Shown piece after piece: positions 16,268 to 24,273 of a DNA stretch of 64,000 bases. The notes below the pieces were generated by a model. That model saw only the letters and a list, made by a program, of their open reading frames with translations, did not search any database and was not told the origin of the DNA. Made by a program: the position numbers and the translations under genes. Numbering within the stretch: position 1 is the stretch's first letter; the number at the start of each line of letters is the position of its first letter. Source of the stretch: Planctomycetota bacterium (GTDB lineage: Bacteria > Planctomycetota > UBA1135 > GCA-002686595); the NCBI GenBank assembly GCA_020853575.1, contig JADYYP010000064.1, positions 25,581-89,580 on the forward strand, in the 5' to 3' direction.

Positions 16268-17278
16268 TCACTTCTCGAGCGCGCTGAAGCTCGGCGGCGT
16301 GCCCGAGAAGCGCTCGAGTTGGATGCGCACGTCGAGTTCGAGGATCCCGGCCGGGAGCGTGCCCGCGATCTCCACCGGAACGCCAGAGTCCTGGTGCATC
16401 CAGATCGAGATGTTGCCGTGCAAGCCGAACAGCCCTTGGAAGTCCTCCTCGCGTTCCTTCTCGCCCTCGGGCGGACGCGTCGAGAGCACGACCTCCACCA
16501 ACTCGAAGCGACCGGCCGACACCGTGCGCGTCTCGCGCTTTCCGCGCGTGATCTCGACTTCCCAGAGCTTGTCGCGGTCGAGCAGGGTGAACGCGGCTCG
16601 GTCCTCACCCTGCGCGACGACGGTGCGCGCCAAGATCACCGCGCTGACCATGTCGAGCGTACCCGCGGGCAAGGTCTTCTCCTTCGCGTCGCGCCACACG
16701 CGATGCTCGGCCGACTTGCAACCGCTGCAGTGCTGGCGTTCGTTCCAGAAGAACAGGGGCGCGACGTAGTGCGCCTCGTCCTTGCAGCCTCGACAGTGCC
16801 CGTCGGAGCGGTAGCTCGACAGTGCTTGTCCGTCGCGGGTTCCGATCGAGAGCTCGCGGTGACGATTCTCGGTGCCGCGTTGGATGCTCTCGTGCAGGAT
16901 GCGCGGGAAACCGACGGGCCGATAGCGCGTCGTGATCGTCTCGTCGAGCGTGTACACCTGGTACTCACCGCGCGCGCGCGCGGACACGATCGCCTGCTCG
17001 AGCTGTGGCTCGCCCTCACCCGCCACGCCGCGAGCGAACGGCAAGACGCGCGCGTTGAGCACCACGCTGCCGACGCTGGGCGCGCCGAGCACGCCGAGGT
17101 CGATCGAAACGTCGTACACCAATTCCTCGTCGCGCGGGAAATGCAGCGCCGAGCGCGTCGGGCCGCGGTCGACGATCAGCGGGCCGGCCGCGGCGCGCTC
17201 GGACTTGGCGGAACCGTCGAAGGCGCTCGCCAGCGCGAACAACGCGCACGCGATCAATCCGTTCGAGCTCGCGGACAT
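16268..17278 (-). CDS. exported DUF3108-like protein with an inserted four-cysteine cluster
   Basis: A 336-aa protein with a signal peptide (SNGLIACALFALASAF). The DUF3108 pattern appears at the start of the mature region (LVYDVSIDLGVLGAPSVGSVVLNARV) and in the later IWMHQDSGVPVEIAGTLPAG segment. A CRGC motif (162-165) and a CSGC motif (184-187), 18 residues apart, form a potential zinc knuckle in the middle of the barrel. I do not recall this as usual for the family. Its function is unknown; it is probably periplasmic or outer-membrane-associated. Start ATG 17278 places the signal peptide at the N-terminus; the frame is open to 17683 but overlaps the next gene. Confidence 0.75.
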   Translation of the reverse strand: MSASSNGLIACALFALASAFDGSAKSERAAAGPLIVDRGPTRSALHFPRDEELVYDVSIDLGVLGAPSVGSVVLNARVLPFARGVAGEGEPQLEQAIVSARARGEYQVYTLDETITTRYRPVGFPRILHESIQRGTENRHRELSIGTRDGQALSSYRSDGHCRGCKDEAHYVAPLFFWNERQHCSGCKSAEHRVWRDAKEKTLPAGTLDMVSAVILARTVVAQGEDRAAFTLLDRDKLWEVEITRGKRETRTVSAGRFELVEVVLSTRPPEGEKEREEDFQGLFGLHGNISIWMHQDSGVPVEIAGTLPAGILELDVRIQLERFSGTPPSFSALEK

Positions 17279-17334
17279 GCGCCCGACCTTCGCCGATCGA
17301 CGCGGGCTTGTCCAGGGCGTGCCGCGGCTGCCCG

Positions 17335-18393
17335 TCAACGGCGTTCCGAGCGCCTGCGCTCGACGAGCAACTCGGCCTCGCGCTCGGCGACCCTCGCTGG
17401 CGCCAGCCCTTCGTCGCGCGCTTGCCGCAGCACCTGCTCGACCGTGCTCCCGACTCGCGCGGCAATGCGCTCCAGCGGCTCGCGCACGCCGTCGAGATGA
17501 AAGCGAGCACCGCGGATCAGTGCGCCGGAGTTGATCGCGAAGTCGGGCACGTACAGCACACCGCGCTCGTGCAACTGGTCGCCGTGCGCTGCGCTCGCGA
17601 GCACGTTGTTCGCGGCTCCAGCGACGATTCGGCAGCGCAATCGGAGCACCGACAGGTCGTGGAGAATGCCACCCAGCGCGCAAGGCGAGAACACGTCGCT
17701 GGGGACATCGACCTCTCCGGTTGGGTCGAGCAGCTCCAGATCGGCGGCCGCCGCGATGGCGCGTGCGCGCTCGCTGTCGATTTCCGAGGCCAGCACGCGC
17801 GCGCCGTGCTCGCGCAGGGCGACAGCGACACGCGATCCGACCTCACCCAGTCCCTGCACCACGACCGTGCGCCGCGGCCAGTCTTCCTGTCCGTCCAGAT
17901 GCCGCAGCGCGGCGGCGATCCCGGCGACGACGCCTGAGGCCGTGGCCTCGGCCAGCTCGCCGGGCCCCTCGGGCCCCGGATCGGTGACGAAGCGTGTGCG
18001 CTCGGCGACGTGCGCGAGCTCGCTGGCGTTCGTGCCCACGTCCGGCCCGGTGTAGAAGCGTCCCGCCAAGCGCTGGACGACATCGCCGAGGAAGCGGTAG
18101 GCGCGCGGTACGTCGAGGTCCGCTCGGTCCAGCAGCACCATCTTGGCGCCGCCCGCCGGCAGGCGTGCCAACGCGCACTTGTGGGTCATGGCCCGCGCCA
18201 GCCGCATGCAGTCGCGCAGCGCCTGTTCCTCGTCGAAGTAGCTCCAGCGGCGGATCCCGCCGAAGGCGCGACCGGCGGAGCTGTCGTGCACGGCCAAGAA
18301 GGCTCGCAGGCCGGAACGGCGATCGTGCAGGGCGACGATCTCCTCGAAGCCATCGCGTGCGAGTTGGTCCAGCAGCTCGAAGCTCATCGACAC
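17335..18393 (-). CDS. Glu/Leu/Phe/Val dehydrogenase, leucine dehydrogenase-like
   Basis: NAD-dependent oxidative deamination of a branched-chain amino acid is the likely reaction. The substrate domain has MTHKCALARLPAGGAKMVLL, matching the family GGGK loop with its two catalytic lysines. GPDVGTNASELAHV supplies the next conserved part. The Rossmann domain has VVVQGLGEVGSRVA and an acidic residue (SEID) at the end of the second strand, favouring NAD over NADP. AGAANNVLA and YVPDFAINSGALI are further leucine-dehydrogenase signatures. The length of 352 aa is normal. ATG 18387 is an alternative start. The amino acid preference (Leu, Val or Phe) cannot be fixed by eye. Confidence 0.88.
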   Translation of the reverse strand: MSMSFELLDQLARDGFEEIVALHDRRSGLRAFLAVHDSSAGRAFGGIRRWSYFDEEQALRDCMRLARAMTHKCALARLPAGGAKMVLLDRADLDVPRAYRFLGDVVQRLAGRFYTGPDVGTNASELAHVAERTRFVTDPGPEGPGELAEATASGVVAGIAAALRHLDGQEDWPRRTVVVQGLGEVGSRVAVALREHGARVLASEIDSERARAIAAAADLELLDPTGEVDVPSDVFSPCALGGILHDLSVLRLRCRIVAGAANNVLASAAHGDQLHERGVLYVPDFAINSGALIRGARFHLDGVREPLERIAARVGSTVEQVLRQARDEGLAPARVAEREAELLVERRRSERR

Positions 18394-18519
18394 AACCTAG
18401 CTCGCGCACTCCGCGATTGCGCGTCTCTCGCGCGTGACCCGCGCGCCGTGAAACGGGAAGATGCCGGCGCGAGCGGCGTCGCAAGCCGCCTCGCGAACCG
18501 AGAGGAGCCCCTGGTCACC

Positions 18520-19425
18520 GTGCACAGTCTTCGTCTGCTCGCCTGTCTGTTCTTGGCCATGTGCTCGGGCTGCGCCGTGTTTTCGTCGAGCGAGGCCGAC
18601 GAGGCCGAGGCGGCGCGTCCGATCCAGCTCCAGGCCGACGAGCCCATCGGGAAGTTCTTGGCCGACGCGGACATGATCATCGCGCGCTGGAACCTCGTGA
18701 CGCTCAAGGCGGCGACGCCCGAGCAACAACGCGAGGCGCGCCTCCTGCGCCAGGTGCTGTTCGACCGCACCAGCAAGCGCTGTGCAGATCTCGTGCGCGA
18801 GCTCGAGACCGGCCCGCCGGTCAACCGCGTGCGCGCGGCAGCCGCCCTCGGCTTCTCGGGCGCGGTACAGGCGCAGTCGCCGCTCTTGAACGCGCTCGGC
18901 GATTCCCACCCGGACGTGGTCAACAACTCGCTGATGGCGCTCGCGCTGCTCGGTCGTGCCGACACCCCGCTCGACGCGATCTGCAAGCTGTCCGAATTCG
19001 ATCCCGACGCAGCGACGCGCTCCCAGGCCGCGTTCGCGATGCGCTCGATCGTCAACGCCGGTGGCTCAGGGGACTGCGCCCGTGGCGCCGCACGGCGCGG
19101 ACTGATCGACTCCGAGGCGTTCGTGCGCTCGCAGTGCGCGTTGACGCTGGGCCTGCTCGCGGATCGCGACTCACTCCCGGCCCTGGCCGACTTAATGTTC
19201 GACAAGTCCGTGCACGTCGCCAGCGCGGCGATCCAGGCGATGCTGTTGCTGGCCGACAAGGAGAAGGACGAGCGCGGCCGCGTCGCTCGCGCGCTGCTCG
19301 CCGCGCACCAGCGGTCCAAGGGCACGATCGCGGAGTTGACGATGGACGGCCTGGTGAGCATCTCGGAGGTCAACTACGGCAGTGACATGCGCCTGTGGAC
19401 CGAGTGGGCCGAGCGCATGCCCTGA
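18520..19425 (+). CDS. HEAT-repeat lipoprotein
   Basis: Starts at GTG 18520, with GAGGAG about 12 nt upstream. It opens with a lipoprotein signal peptide (HSLRLLACLFLAMCSGC, the last Cys being the likely acylation site). The mature part, about 280 aa, is all helical with HEAT/PBS-like repeats: VRAAAALGFSGAVQAQSPLLNALGD, PDVVNNSLMALALLG, RSQCALTLGLLADRDSLPALADLM and VHVASAAIQAMLLLAD. It should be a membrane-tethered protein-interaction scaffold. The partner is unknown. It is divergent from the dehydrogenase gene across 126 bp and 76 bp before the aminotransferase on the same strand. Confidence 0.85.
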   Translation: MHSLRLLACLFLAMCSGCAVFSSSEADEAEAARPIQLQADEPIGKFLADADMIIARWNLVTLKAATPEQQREARLLRQVLFDRTSKRCADLVRELETGPPVNRVRAAAALGFSGAVQAQSPLLNALGDSHPDVVNNSLMALALLGRADTPLDAICKLSEFDPDAATRSQAAFAMRSIVNAGGSGDCARGAARRGLIDSEAFVRSQCALTLGLLADRDSLPALADLMFDKSVHVASAAIQAMLLLADKEKDERGRVARALLAAHQRSKGTIAELTMDGLVSISEVNYGSDMRLWTEWAERMP

Positions 19426-19501
19426 TCGGCCTGCGGAGTTCTCCTCTCACTCACCAGTGAGGACCTCGCCCTGCTCGCCACCCTCGCGTACAGTCGCGGG
19501 C

Positions 19502-20677
19502 ATGCAACGCCGCGCCCGGATCTCCGCCAAAGCCCAGCGCTTCACCGAGTCCGTCATCCGCGAGATGTCGCGCGTCTGCGCCAGAGAGCAGGGCCTCAAC
19601 CTGGCCCAGGGCTTCCCGGACTTCGCCGCGCCGCAGCCGATGAAAGACGCGGGCTGCCGCGCGATCCAAGCCGACGTCAATCAGTACGCGGTGACTTGGG
19701 GAGCTCCGCGGTTGCGCGCCGCGATCGCAGCGCGGTCCAGCGCCTACAACCGCATTCCAACCGACGCCGACGCGCACGTGACGGTGTGTTGCGGCGCGAC
19801 CGAAGCGATGCTCGCGGTGTTGCTCGCCGTGCTCGACCCCGGCGACGAAGTGGTGATCTTCGAGCCGTTTTACGAGAACTACGGCCCCGATTGCATCCTC
19901 TCCGGCGCGACCCCGCGCATGGTGCGACTGCACTCGCCGGACTGGAGCTTCGATCCCGACGAGTTGCGTGCCGCGTTCGGTCCGAAGACGCGCGCGATCA
20001 TCGTCAACACGCCACACAACCCGACCGGCAAGGTGTTCTCGCGCGCCGAGCTGGAGTCGATCGCGGCGCTGTGCCGCGAACACGACGTGCTCGCGATCAC
20101 CGACGAAATCTACGAGTACATCCTGTACGACGGCGCCGAGCACGTCTCGCTCGCGACCCTGCCCGACATGGCGCAACGCGGCATCACGATCAGCGGTCTG
20201 TCGAAGACCTGGAGCGCGACCGGCTGGCGCATCGGTTGGTGCGTCGCTCCGCCGGAGATCACCAGCGCGATCCGCAAGGTGCACGACTTCCTGACCGTCG
20301 GGGCTCCCGCACCACTCCAGGAAGCCGCGGCCGACGCGCTGGCCTTCCCGCAGAGCTACTTCGACGAGTTGGCCCGCGGCTACCGCGAGCGCCGTGACAC
20401 GCTCACGCGCGTGTTGCGCGAGGTCGGCTTCGGCGTGAGCAATCCGCGCGGCGCGTACTACGTGATGACCGACATCAGCGCGCTCACGGAGCTCGACGAT
20501 GTCGCGTTCGCGATGCAACTCGTGCGCGACGGTGGCGTCGCCACGGTGCCGGGCTCGAGCTTCTTCCTCGACCCGCGCGACGGACGACGTAGCGTGCGCT
20601 TCTGTTTCGCCAAGAAGCTCGAAACCCTCGAGCGCGCGGCCCGCGTACTGCGCGAGCGCCTGGGAGTTCGCTCGTGA
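19502..20677 (+). CDS. PLP-dependent class I/II aminotransferase
   Basis: A fold-type I aminotransferase of the aspartate/kynurenine aminotransferase branch. The substrate/PLP motif NLAQGFPDF is at the start, VTVCCGATEAMLAVL forms the phosphate cup, NTPHNPTGKVFS holds the Asn that contacts PLP O3', ITDEIYEYI holds the Asp, and Lys235 in ISGLSKTWSATGWRIGW is the Schiff-base lysine. A C-terminal Arg in RSVRFCFAK binds the substrate carboxylate. At 391 aa it has normal length. The specificity is not resolved; resemblance to methionine/kynurenine aminotransferases is possible. It overlaps the next gene by 4 bp. Confidence 0.9.
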   Translation: MQRRARISAKAQRFTESVIREMSRVCAREQGLNLAQGFPDFAAPQPMKDAGCRAIQADVNQYAVTWGAPRLRAAIAARSSAYNRIPTDADAHVTVCCGATEAMLAVLLAVLDPGDEVVIFEPFYENYGPDCILSGATPRMVRLHSPDWSFDPDELRAAFGPKTRAIIVNTPHNPTGKVFSRAELESIAALCREHDVLAITDEIYEYILYDGAEHVSLATLPDMAQRGITISGLSKTWSATGWRIGWCVAPPEITSAIRKVHDFLTVGAPAPLQEAAADALAFPQSYFDELARGYRERRDTLTRVLREVGFGVSNPRGAYYVMTDISALTELDDVAFAMQLVRDGGVATVPGSSFFLDPRDGRRSVRFCFAKKLETLERAARVLRERLGVRS

Positions 20678-21810
20678 TCGCGCTCCTCGTCGCGCTGGTC
20701 CAAGTCGCGTCGCCCACTCCCGCTGGTGATCGTACGACGCTCCTGCCTCCGCGCGCTCCCATCGCGGGCCTTGCAGGATTCCAGAGCTCGTCCTCGATCG
20801 AGTTCGCGGCCGAGCCCACCAAACCCCACGCGCTGGAGGCGACCTACGTGTTCCCCGAGCGCGCCCGCTGGCAACTGGCGCCGCGCGACGCTGCACCCGG
20901 GGAGCGCCATGTCGTATTCCGCTGCGCTGGTGCGTTCTTCGAGCTCGCGGCCGGCGAGAGCGCGTCGCGGTTGGTCAGCGACGCCGGCCCGACCGACGAG
21001 AATTGGCGCCGCAGTCTGGCCGGCGTCGAGCTGCGCCGCGCGCTGTTCCTGTGGCCCGACGGCTTCGCGTGGACCGGACAGGGAGCGACGCGCTCGGCGC
21101 CGCTCGACTCAGGCGAGGAACTCGAGGTCGAGCTCGACGCCGACGGCCGCCCGAGCGCGATCTTCGTGCGCGGAGCACGCGACGTGCGCGAGACCTACCG
21201 CGAGATTCGTTGGCGCGAGCAGCGCGAACGCTGGTGGCCCTCGACGATGGAGCTGGTGGTCGAGCGTCAACTCGTGTGGCGCGAGCGCGTCGAGTCGCTG
21301 GAAACGCAGGTGCGCGTGCTCGACCTCTACTTCTTGCCCGCCGACCGGCGCGCCGCGGCGGCGCAGTCCACGGCGAGCGCGGTCGCGCACGCGGACGTCC
21401 CGGCGTGCTATTGGCGGCGCGAGGTGCTGCCCGACGGCACGGATTGGGACGCGGTCACGACGCGCTGGCGCGACGCCATCCGGCCCTATGCGCAGCCGGC
21501 TGCCGACGCCTGGAAGCTTGCAGGCGGCGCCTGCGTCGAGCTCGACGACAGCGGCGCCCCGCGTGCGCTGCTGCTGTGCTTCAGCGAAGGTCGCGGCACT
21601 CCTCCGGAAGGCTTGCTCAAGGTGCGCGAGCACACGGCGCTGACCAGCGCGCTGCAACGCCCGTCGAACGGCCTGGGAGCCTGCCGCAAGCAGCTGGCGG
21701 CTGCCATCCCCGCCACCGCGAGCGCGGGAGTCGCCTACGCGCGCTTCGTGGGTGAGCCGTCGCTCGCCGGCCCGGTCCAGGTCGTGCTTCCGTTCCAACC
21801 GAAGGAGTGA
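20674..21810 (+). CDS. exported protein of unknown function
   Basis: Starts at GTG 20674 in a GTGA overlap with the aminotransferase stop, so translation is probably coupled. A short hydrophobic start (MIALLVALVQVASPTPAG) looks like a signal peptide. The 378-aa product has alternating beta-type segments and conserved-looking Trp/Arg blocks (REIRWREQRERWWPSTMELV), ending in a VQVVLPFQPKE tail. It vaguely resembles outer-membrane lipoprotein-sorting or DUF-type barrels, but I cannot name a family. It is probably periplasmic. The shared transcript with an aminotransferase does not obviously explain its job. Confidence 0.7.
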   Translation: MIALLVALVQVASPTPAGDRTTLLPPRAPIAGLAGFQSSSSIEFAAEPTKPHALEATYVFPERARWQLAPRDAAPGERHVVFRCAGAFFELAAGESASRLVSDAGPTDENWRRSLAGVELRRALFLWPDGFAWTGQGATRSAPLDSGEELEVELDADGRPSAIFVRGARDVRETYREIRWREQRERWWPSTMELVVERQLVWRERVESLETQVRVLDLYFLPADRRAAAAQSTASAVAHADVPACYWRREVLPDGTDWDAVTTRWRDAIRPYAQPAADAWKLAGGACVELDDSGAPRALLLCFSEGRGTPPEGLLKVREHTALTSALQRPSNGLGACRKQLAAAIPATASAGVAYARFVGEPSLAGPVQVVLPFQPKE

Positions 21811-21825
21811 GTCGCCGGTCCGGCA

Positions 21826-21856
21826 CTGTCCCCCGCCAGCGAATCTGTCCCCCGCC
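21826..21856. repeat. two direct copies of CTGTCCCCCGCC
   Basis: CTGTCCCCCGCC occurs at 21826-21837 and 21845-21856, a 19-bp period, just after the unknown exported protein gene. GGCACTGTCCCC-like motifs are common dispersed repeats near REP-associated transposases in some bacterial genomes (recollection), so this may be a repeat remnant. Confidence 0.45.
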
Positions 21857-22001
21857 GAGGACGAGCGCGGCCGCCTAGCCCGGGAGATTCGACAAGCGAA
21901 CGCCCTTGCACATGGGTTCGACCGGCTGGCCCAGCCCCGGCACCCGGTTTGCACAACCCTGGCCCAGTTTCTCCGTCGTGAGCTTCGATTGGAGCCCTGC
22001 C

Positions 22002-24164
22002 ATGGACCGCCGACGCCTGCGCTACCTCGCCCTCGCTCTCTCGCTCCTGATCGCCACGCCGGCCGAGGCGCTCGCACAGCGCGGTGAAAAGGGCCAGAGC
22101 CGGCCGTCCTCCGGTGGATCGTCGCGACCGTCCGGCGGCGGCTCGTCACGGCCCTCGGGTGGCAGTTCGGGCGGCTCTTCGCGGCCCTCGACGCCGCAGG
22201 GCGGCGGTTCATCGCGGCCCTCCGGCGGGAGCTCCCGGCCCAGCACCCCCAGCGCACCGCGCCCCTCGACCCCCGCGCCGGCTCCGTCTCGACCCTCGAC
22301 GTCCACGCCCTCGCGTCCGTCGAGCCCCAGCCCTACGCCGTCGCGGCCGAGCACGCCTTCGCGACCGGCGGACTCGACCCCGTCGCGCCCGAGCGCGCCG
22401 TCGCGGCCCAGCGATTCGGGCTCGCGAGACCCGGGAGACGCGCGCGACTCTCGCCCCACCGAGCAACCGCCCGCGCCCAGCGCCCCGACGGTGCGCACGC
22501 GTCCGACCCAACCCGATCAGGGATCGCGCTCGGGATCGAGCCCGAGCACTCCGCCCTCGGCGGGCCGTCCGCGCGAACGCCGGCCCGATCCGGTTCCGCC
22601 CGCCGTCGAGTCCGCGCCGCGCCGCACTCCGCTGCCGCGCGTCTCCCCGCCCAAGTCCGACTCGACCCGTCCCGCGCAACCGTCCGACGGACCGAGCTCG
22701 ACACGCCTGCGCGAACGTCCGCTCTCGCCGTCGACCGGACGCGTCAAGGACGACAGCGCCGGAACGCAGCCCTCGAGCGGAGCGCGGCCGATCGACCGCG
22801 AACGCATCCTCGATCGCTACAAGCGACCGAATGCGCCGGCGACGCCGGCAACCAAGAGCGCCGACGACGTGCGCGCGGCCCGCGACGCGGAACGCGCCAA
22901 GTCGGAGGACCAGGTGCGCGATCGACGGGACGCAGACCGCGCCAAGCGCGCCGAGGACGTCAGCCAGGCGCGCAACGAGCACCGCGCGAGCGAGATCAAG
23001 TCACGGCGTGACCAGCAGCGCGCAGCCGAAGTCAAGTCCGCGCGCGATCTCTACGCCGCGGAGCAGTCCGAGAAGTACGAGCGCCGGGAGATCCAGCAAG
23101 CTGCGGCGCGCACCGCGCGCCTGCGCGCCGAGTACGCGAGCAACCCGCACGGCAAGTCGAAGAGCTGGGCGCAGGGCAGCTGCGCGTCGAAGCTCAACGG
23201 CTACGGGCTGTATCTGGGATTCGGGTTGGGCTTCTCGTGGTGCAATCCCTACGGCGCGTACTGGTCGCACCAGTGCTGGCCGTGGTGGTACTGGAACAGC
23301 TGGGACTACTGCGACAACTACTGGTACGGCTGGGGCTACGGCGGCTACTCGTACTCGTGGTGCTCGCACCCGTTCTCGTGGACGCACCGTTGGTGGTTCG
23401 GCTGCTGGCCGCGCTACTCGTACTGGTGGCCCACGTACTCCGCGCGCGTGTACTACTCGCCGCCGGTGTATTACGCGAGTGCGATCGCCGACGACAGCTC
23501 GCCCGACGTGGTCATCTACGACTACGACGACGACAACGATGTGGTCGTGGTCGGCGGCGGTGGCAACGTCGAGGTTCAACGCGTAACTGGCGGGGAAACG
23601 AGCAGCGCTCCACTGGCCCCGCAGTCTGCGCCCCAGGTCGACCCGACGGTCGCGGGCGTGCTCGACAAGCGCGTCGACACGCTCGCCCGTTTGGCGCTCC
23701 AGTACTTGACCGACGGCGACCAGGCCTTCCGCGAACGGCGCTACGGCGACGCGGCTCACTTCTACGCCAAGGCGATCGAGTTCCGCCCCGACGAGGGCGT
23801 TCTGTACCTGGTGCTCTCGGACGCGTTGTTCGCGACCGGCGACTACCACTACGGTGCCTTCGCCTTGCGCCGCGCGCTCGAGCTGGATGCCTCGCTCGCG
23901 GATGGAGATCTCGACAAGCACGAGTTCTACTCCGACGCGGCCGAGTTCGATCGCCAACTGCAAACCCTCGAGCGCTTCCTGGCCGACCACGCGACCGACG
24001 GCGATGCACGGTTGCTGCTCGCGGCGAACTACTTGTTCTCGCAACAGTCGCGGCGCGCGCTCGAGTTGCTCGAGTCCAGTGCCAGCGAGTCCGTCCGCGG
24101 CGAAGCCGCTGGCGCGCTGTTGCTCGAAGCCGCACGCAAGGCCGAGGCGCAGAAGAAGCCCTGA
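22002..24164 (+). CDS. large exported protein: Arg-Pro-Ser low complexity, charged helix, Trp/Tyr-rich region, C-terminal TPR
   Basis: A 720-aa protein with a clear signal peptide (LALALSLLIATPAEALAQ). Four parts follow. Residues about 33-140 are Ser-Gly-Arg-Pro repeats (SRPSGGSS, SRPSTPSRP), with a longer Pro-rich tail to about 265. Residues 284-380 are a highly charged helix. Residues 400-495 are extremely rich in Trp, Tyr and Gly with six cysteines between 394 and 468. About 540-720 is a TPR-like helical region (QAFRERRYGDAAHFYAKAIEFRPDEG and following). I infer a cell-envelope or surface scaffold. ATG 22002 is chosen because the signal peptide starts there. A strong hairpin terminator follows the gene. 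Confidence 0.75.
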   Translation: MDRRRLRYLALALSLLIATPAEALAQRGEKGQSRPSSGGSSRPSGGGSSRPSGGSSGGSSRPSTPQGGGSSRPSGGSSRPSTPSAPRPSTPAPAPSRPSTSTPSRPSSPSPTPSRPSTPSRPADSTPSRPSAPSRPSDSGSRDPGDARDSRPTEQPPAPSAPTVRTRPTQPDQGSRSGSSPSTPPSAGRPRERRPDPVPPAVESAPRRTPLPRVSPPKSDSTRPAQPSDGPSSTRLRERPLSPSTGRVKDDSAGTQPSSGARPIDRERILDRYKRPNAPATPATKSADDVRAARDAERAKSEDQVRDRRDADRAKRAEDVSQARNEHRASEIKSRRDQQRAAEVKSARDLYAAEQSEKYERREIQQAAARTARLRAEYASNPHGKSKSWAQGSCASKLNGYGLYLGFGLGFSWCNPYGAYWSHQCWPWWYWNSWDYCDNYWYGWGYGGYSYSWCSHPFSWTHRWWFGCWPRYSYWWPTYSARVYYSPPVYYASAIADDSSPDVVIYDYDDDNDVVVVGGGGNVEVQRVTGGETSSAPLAPQSAPQVDPTVAGVLDKRVDTLARLALQYLTDGDQAFRERRYGDAAHFYAKAIEFRPDEGVLYLVLSDALFATGDYHYGAFALRRALELDASLADGDLDKHEFYSDAAEFDRQLQTLERFLADHATDGDARLLLAANYLFSQQSRRALELLESSASESVRGEAAGALLLEAARKAEAQKKP

Positions 24165-24188
24165 TTCGACGTGGCGCGGGACGTTTCC

Positions 24189-24224
24189 AACGAGGCAGCG
24201 CGGACTCCACCGCGCTGCCTCGTT
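24189..24224. terminator. strong hairpin terminator between convergent genes
   Basis: AACGAGGCAGCGCGG (24189-24203) and CCGCGCTGCCTCGTT (24210-24224) pair perfectly over 15 bp around a 6-nt loop. The stem lies 25 bp after the TPR gene and 50 bp from the galactokinase-family stop, and its AACGA/TCGTT ends give short A/T tracts in both directions. It probably terminates both transcripts. Confidence 0.85.
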
Positions 24225-24273
24225 CTCGATCGGCGGAACGTGCGCCAGGTCGTCACGCGGCGTGCGCGCTGAC

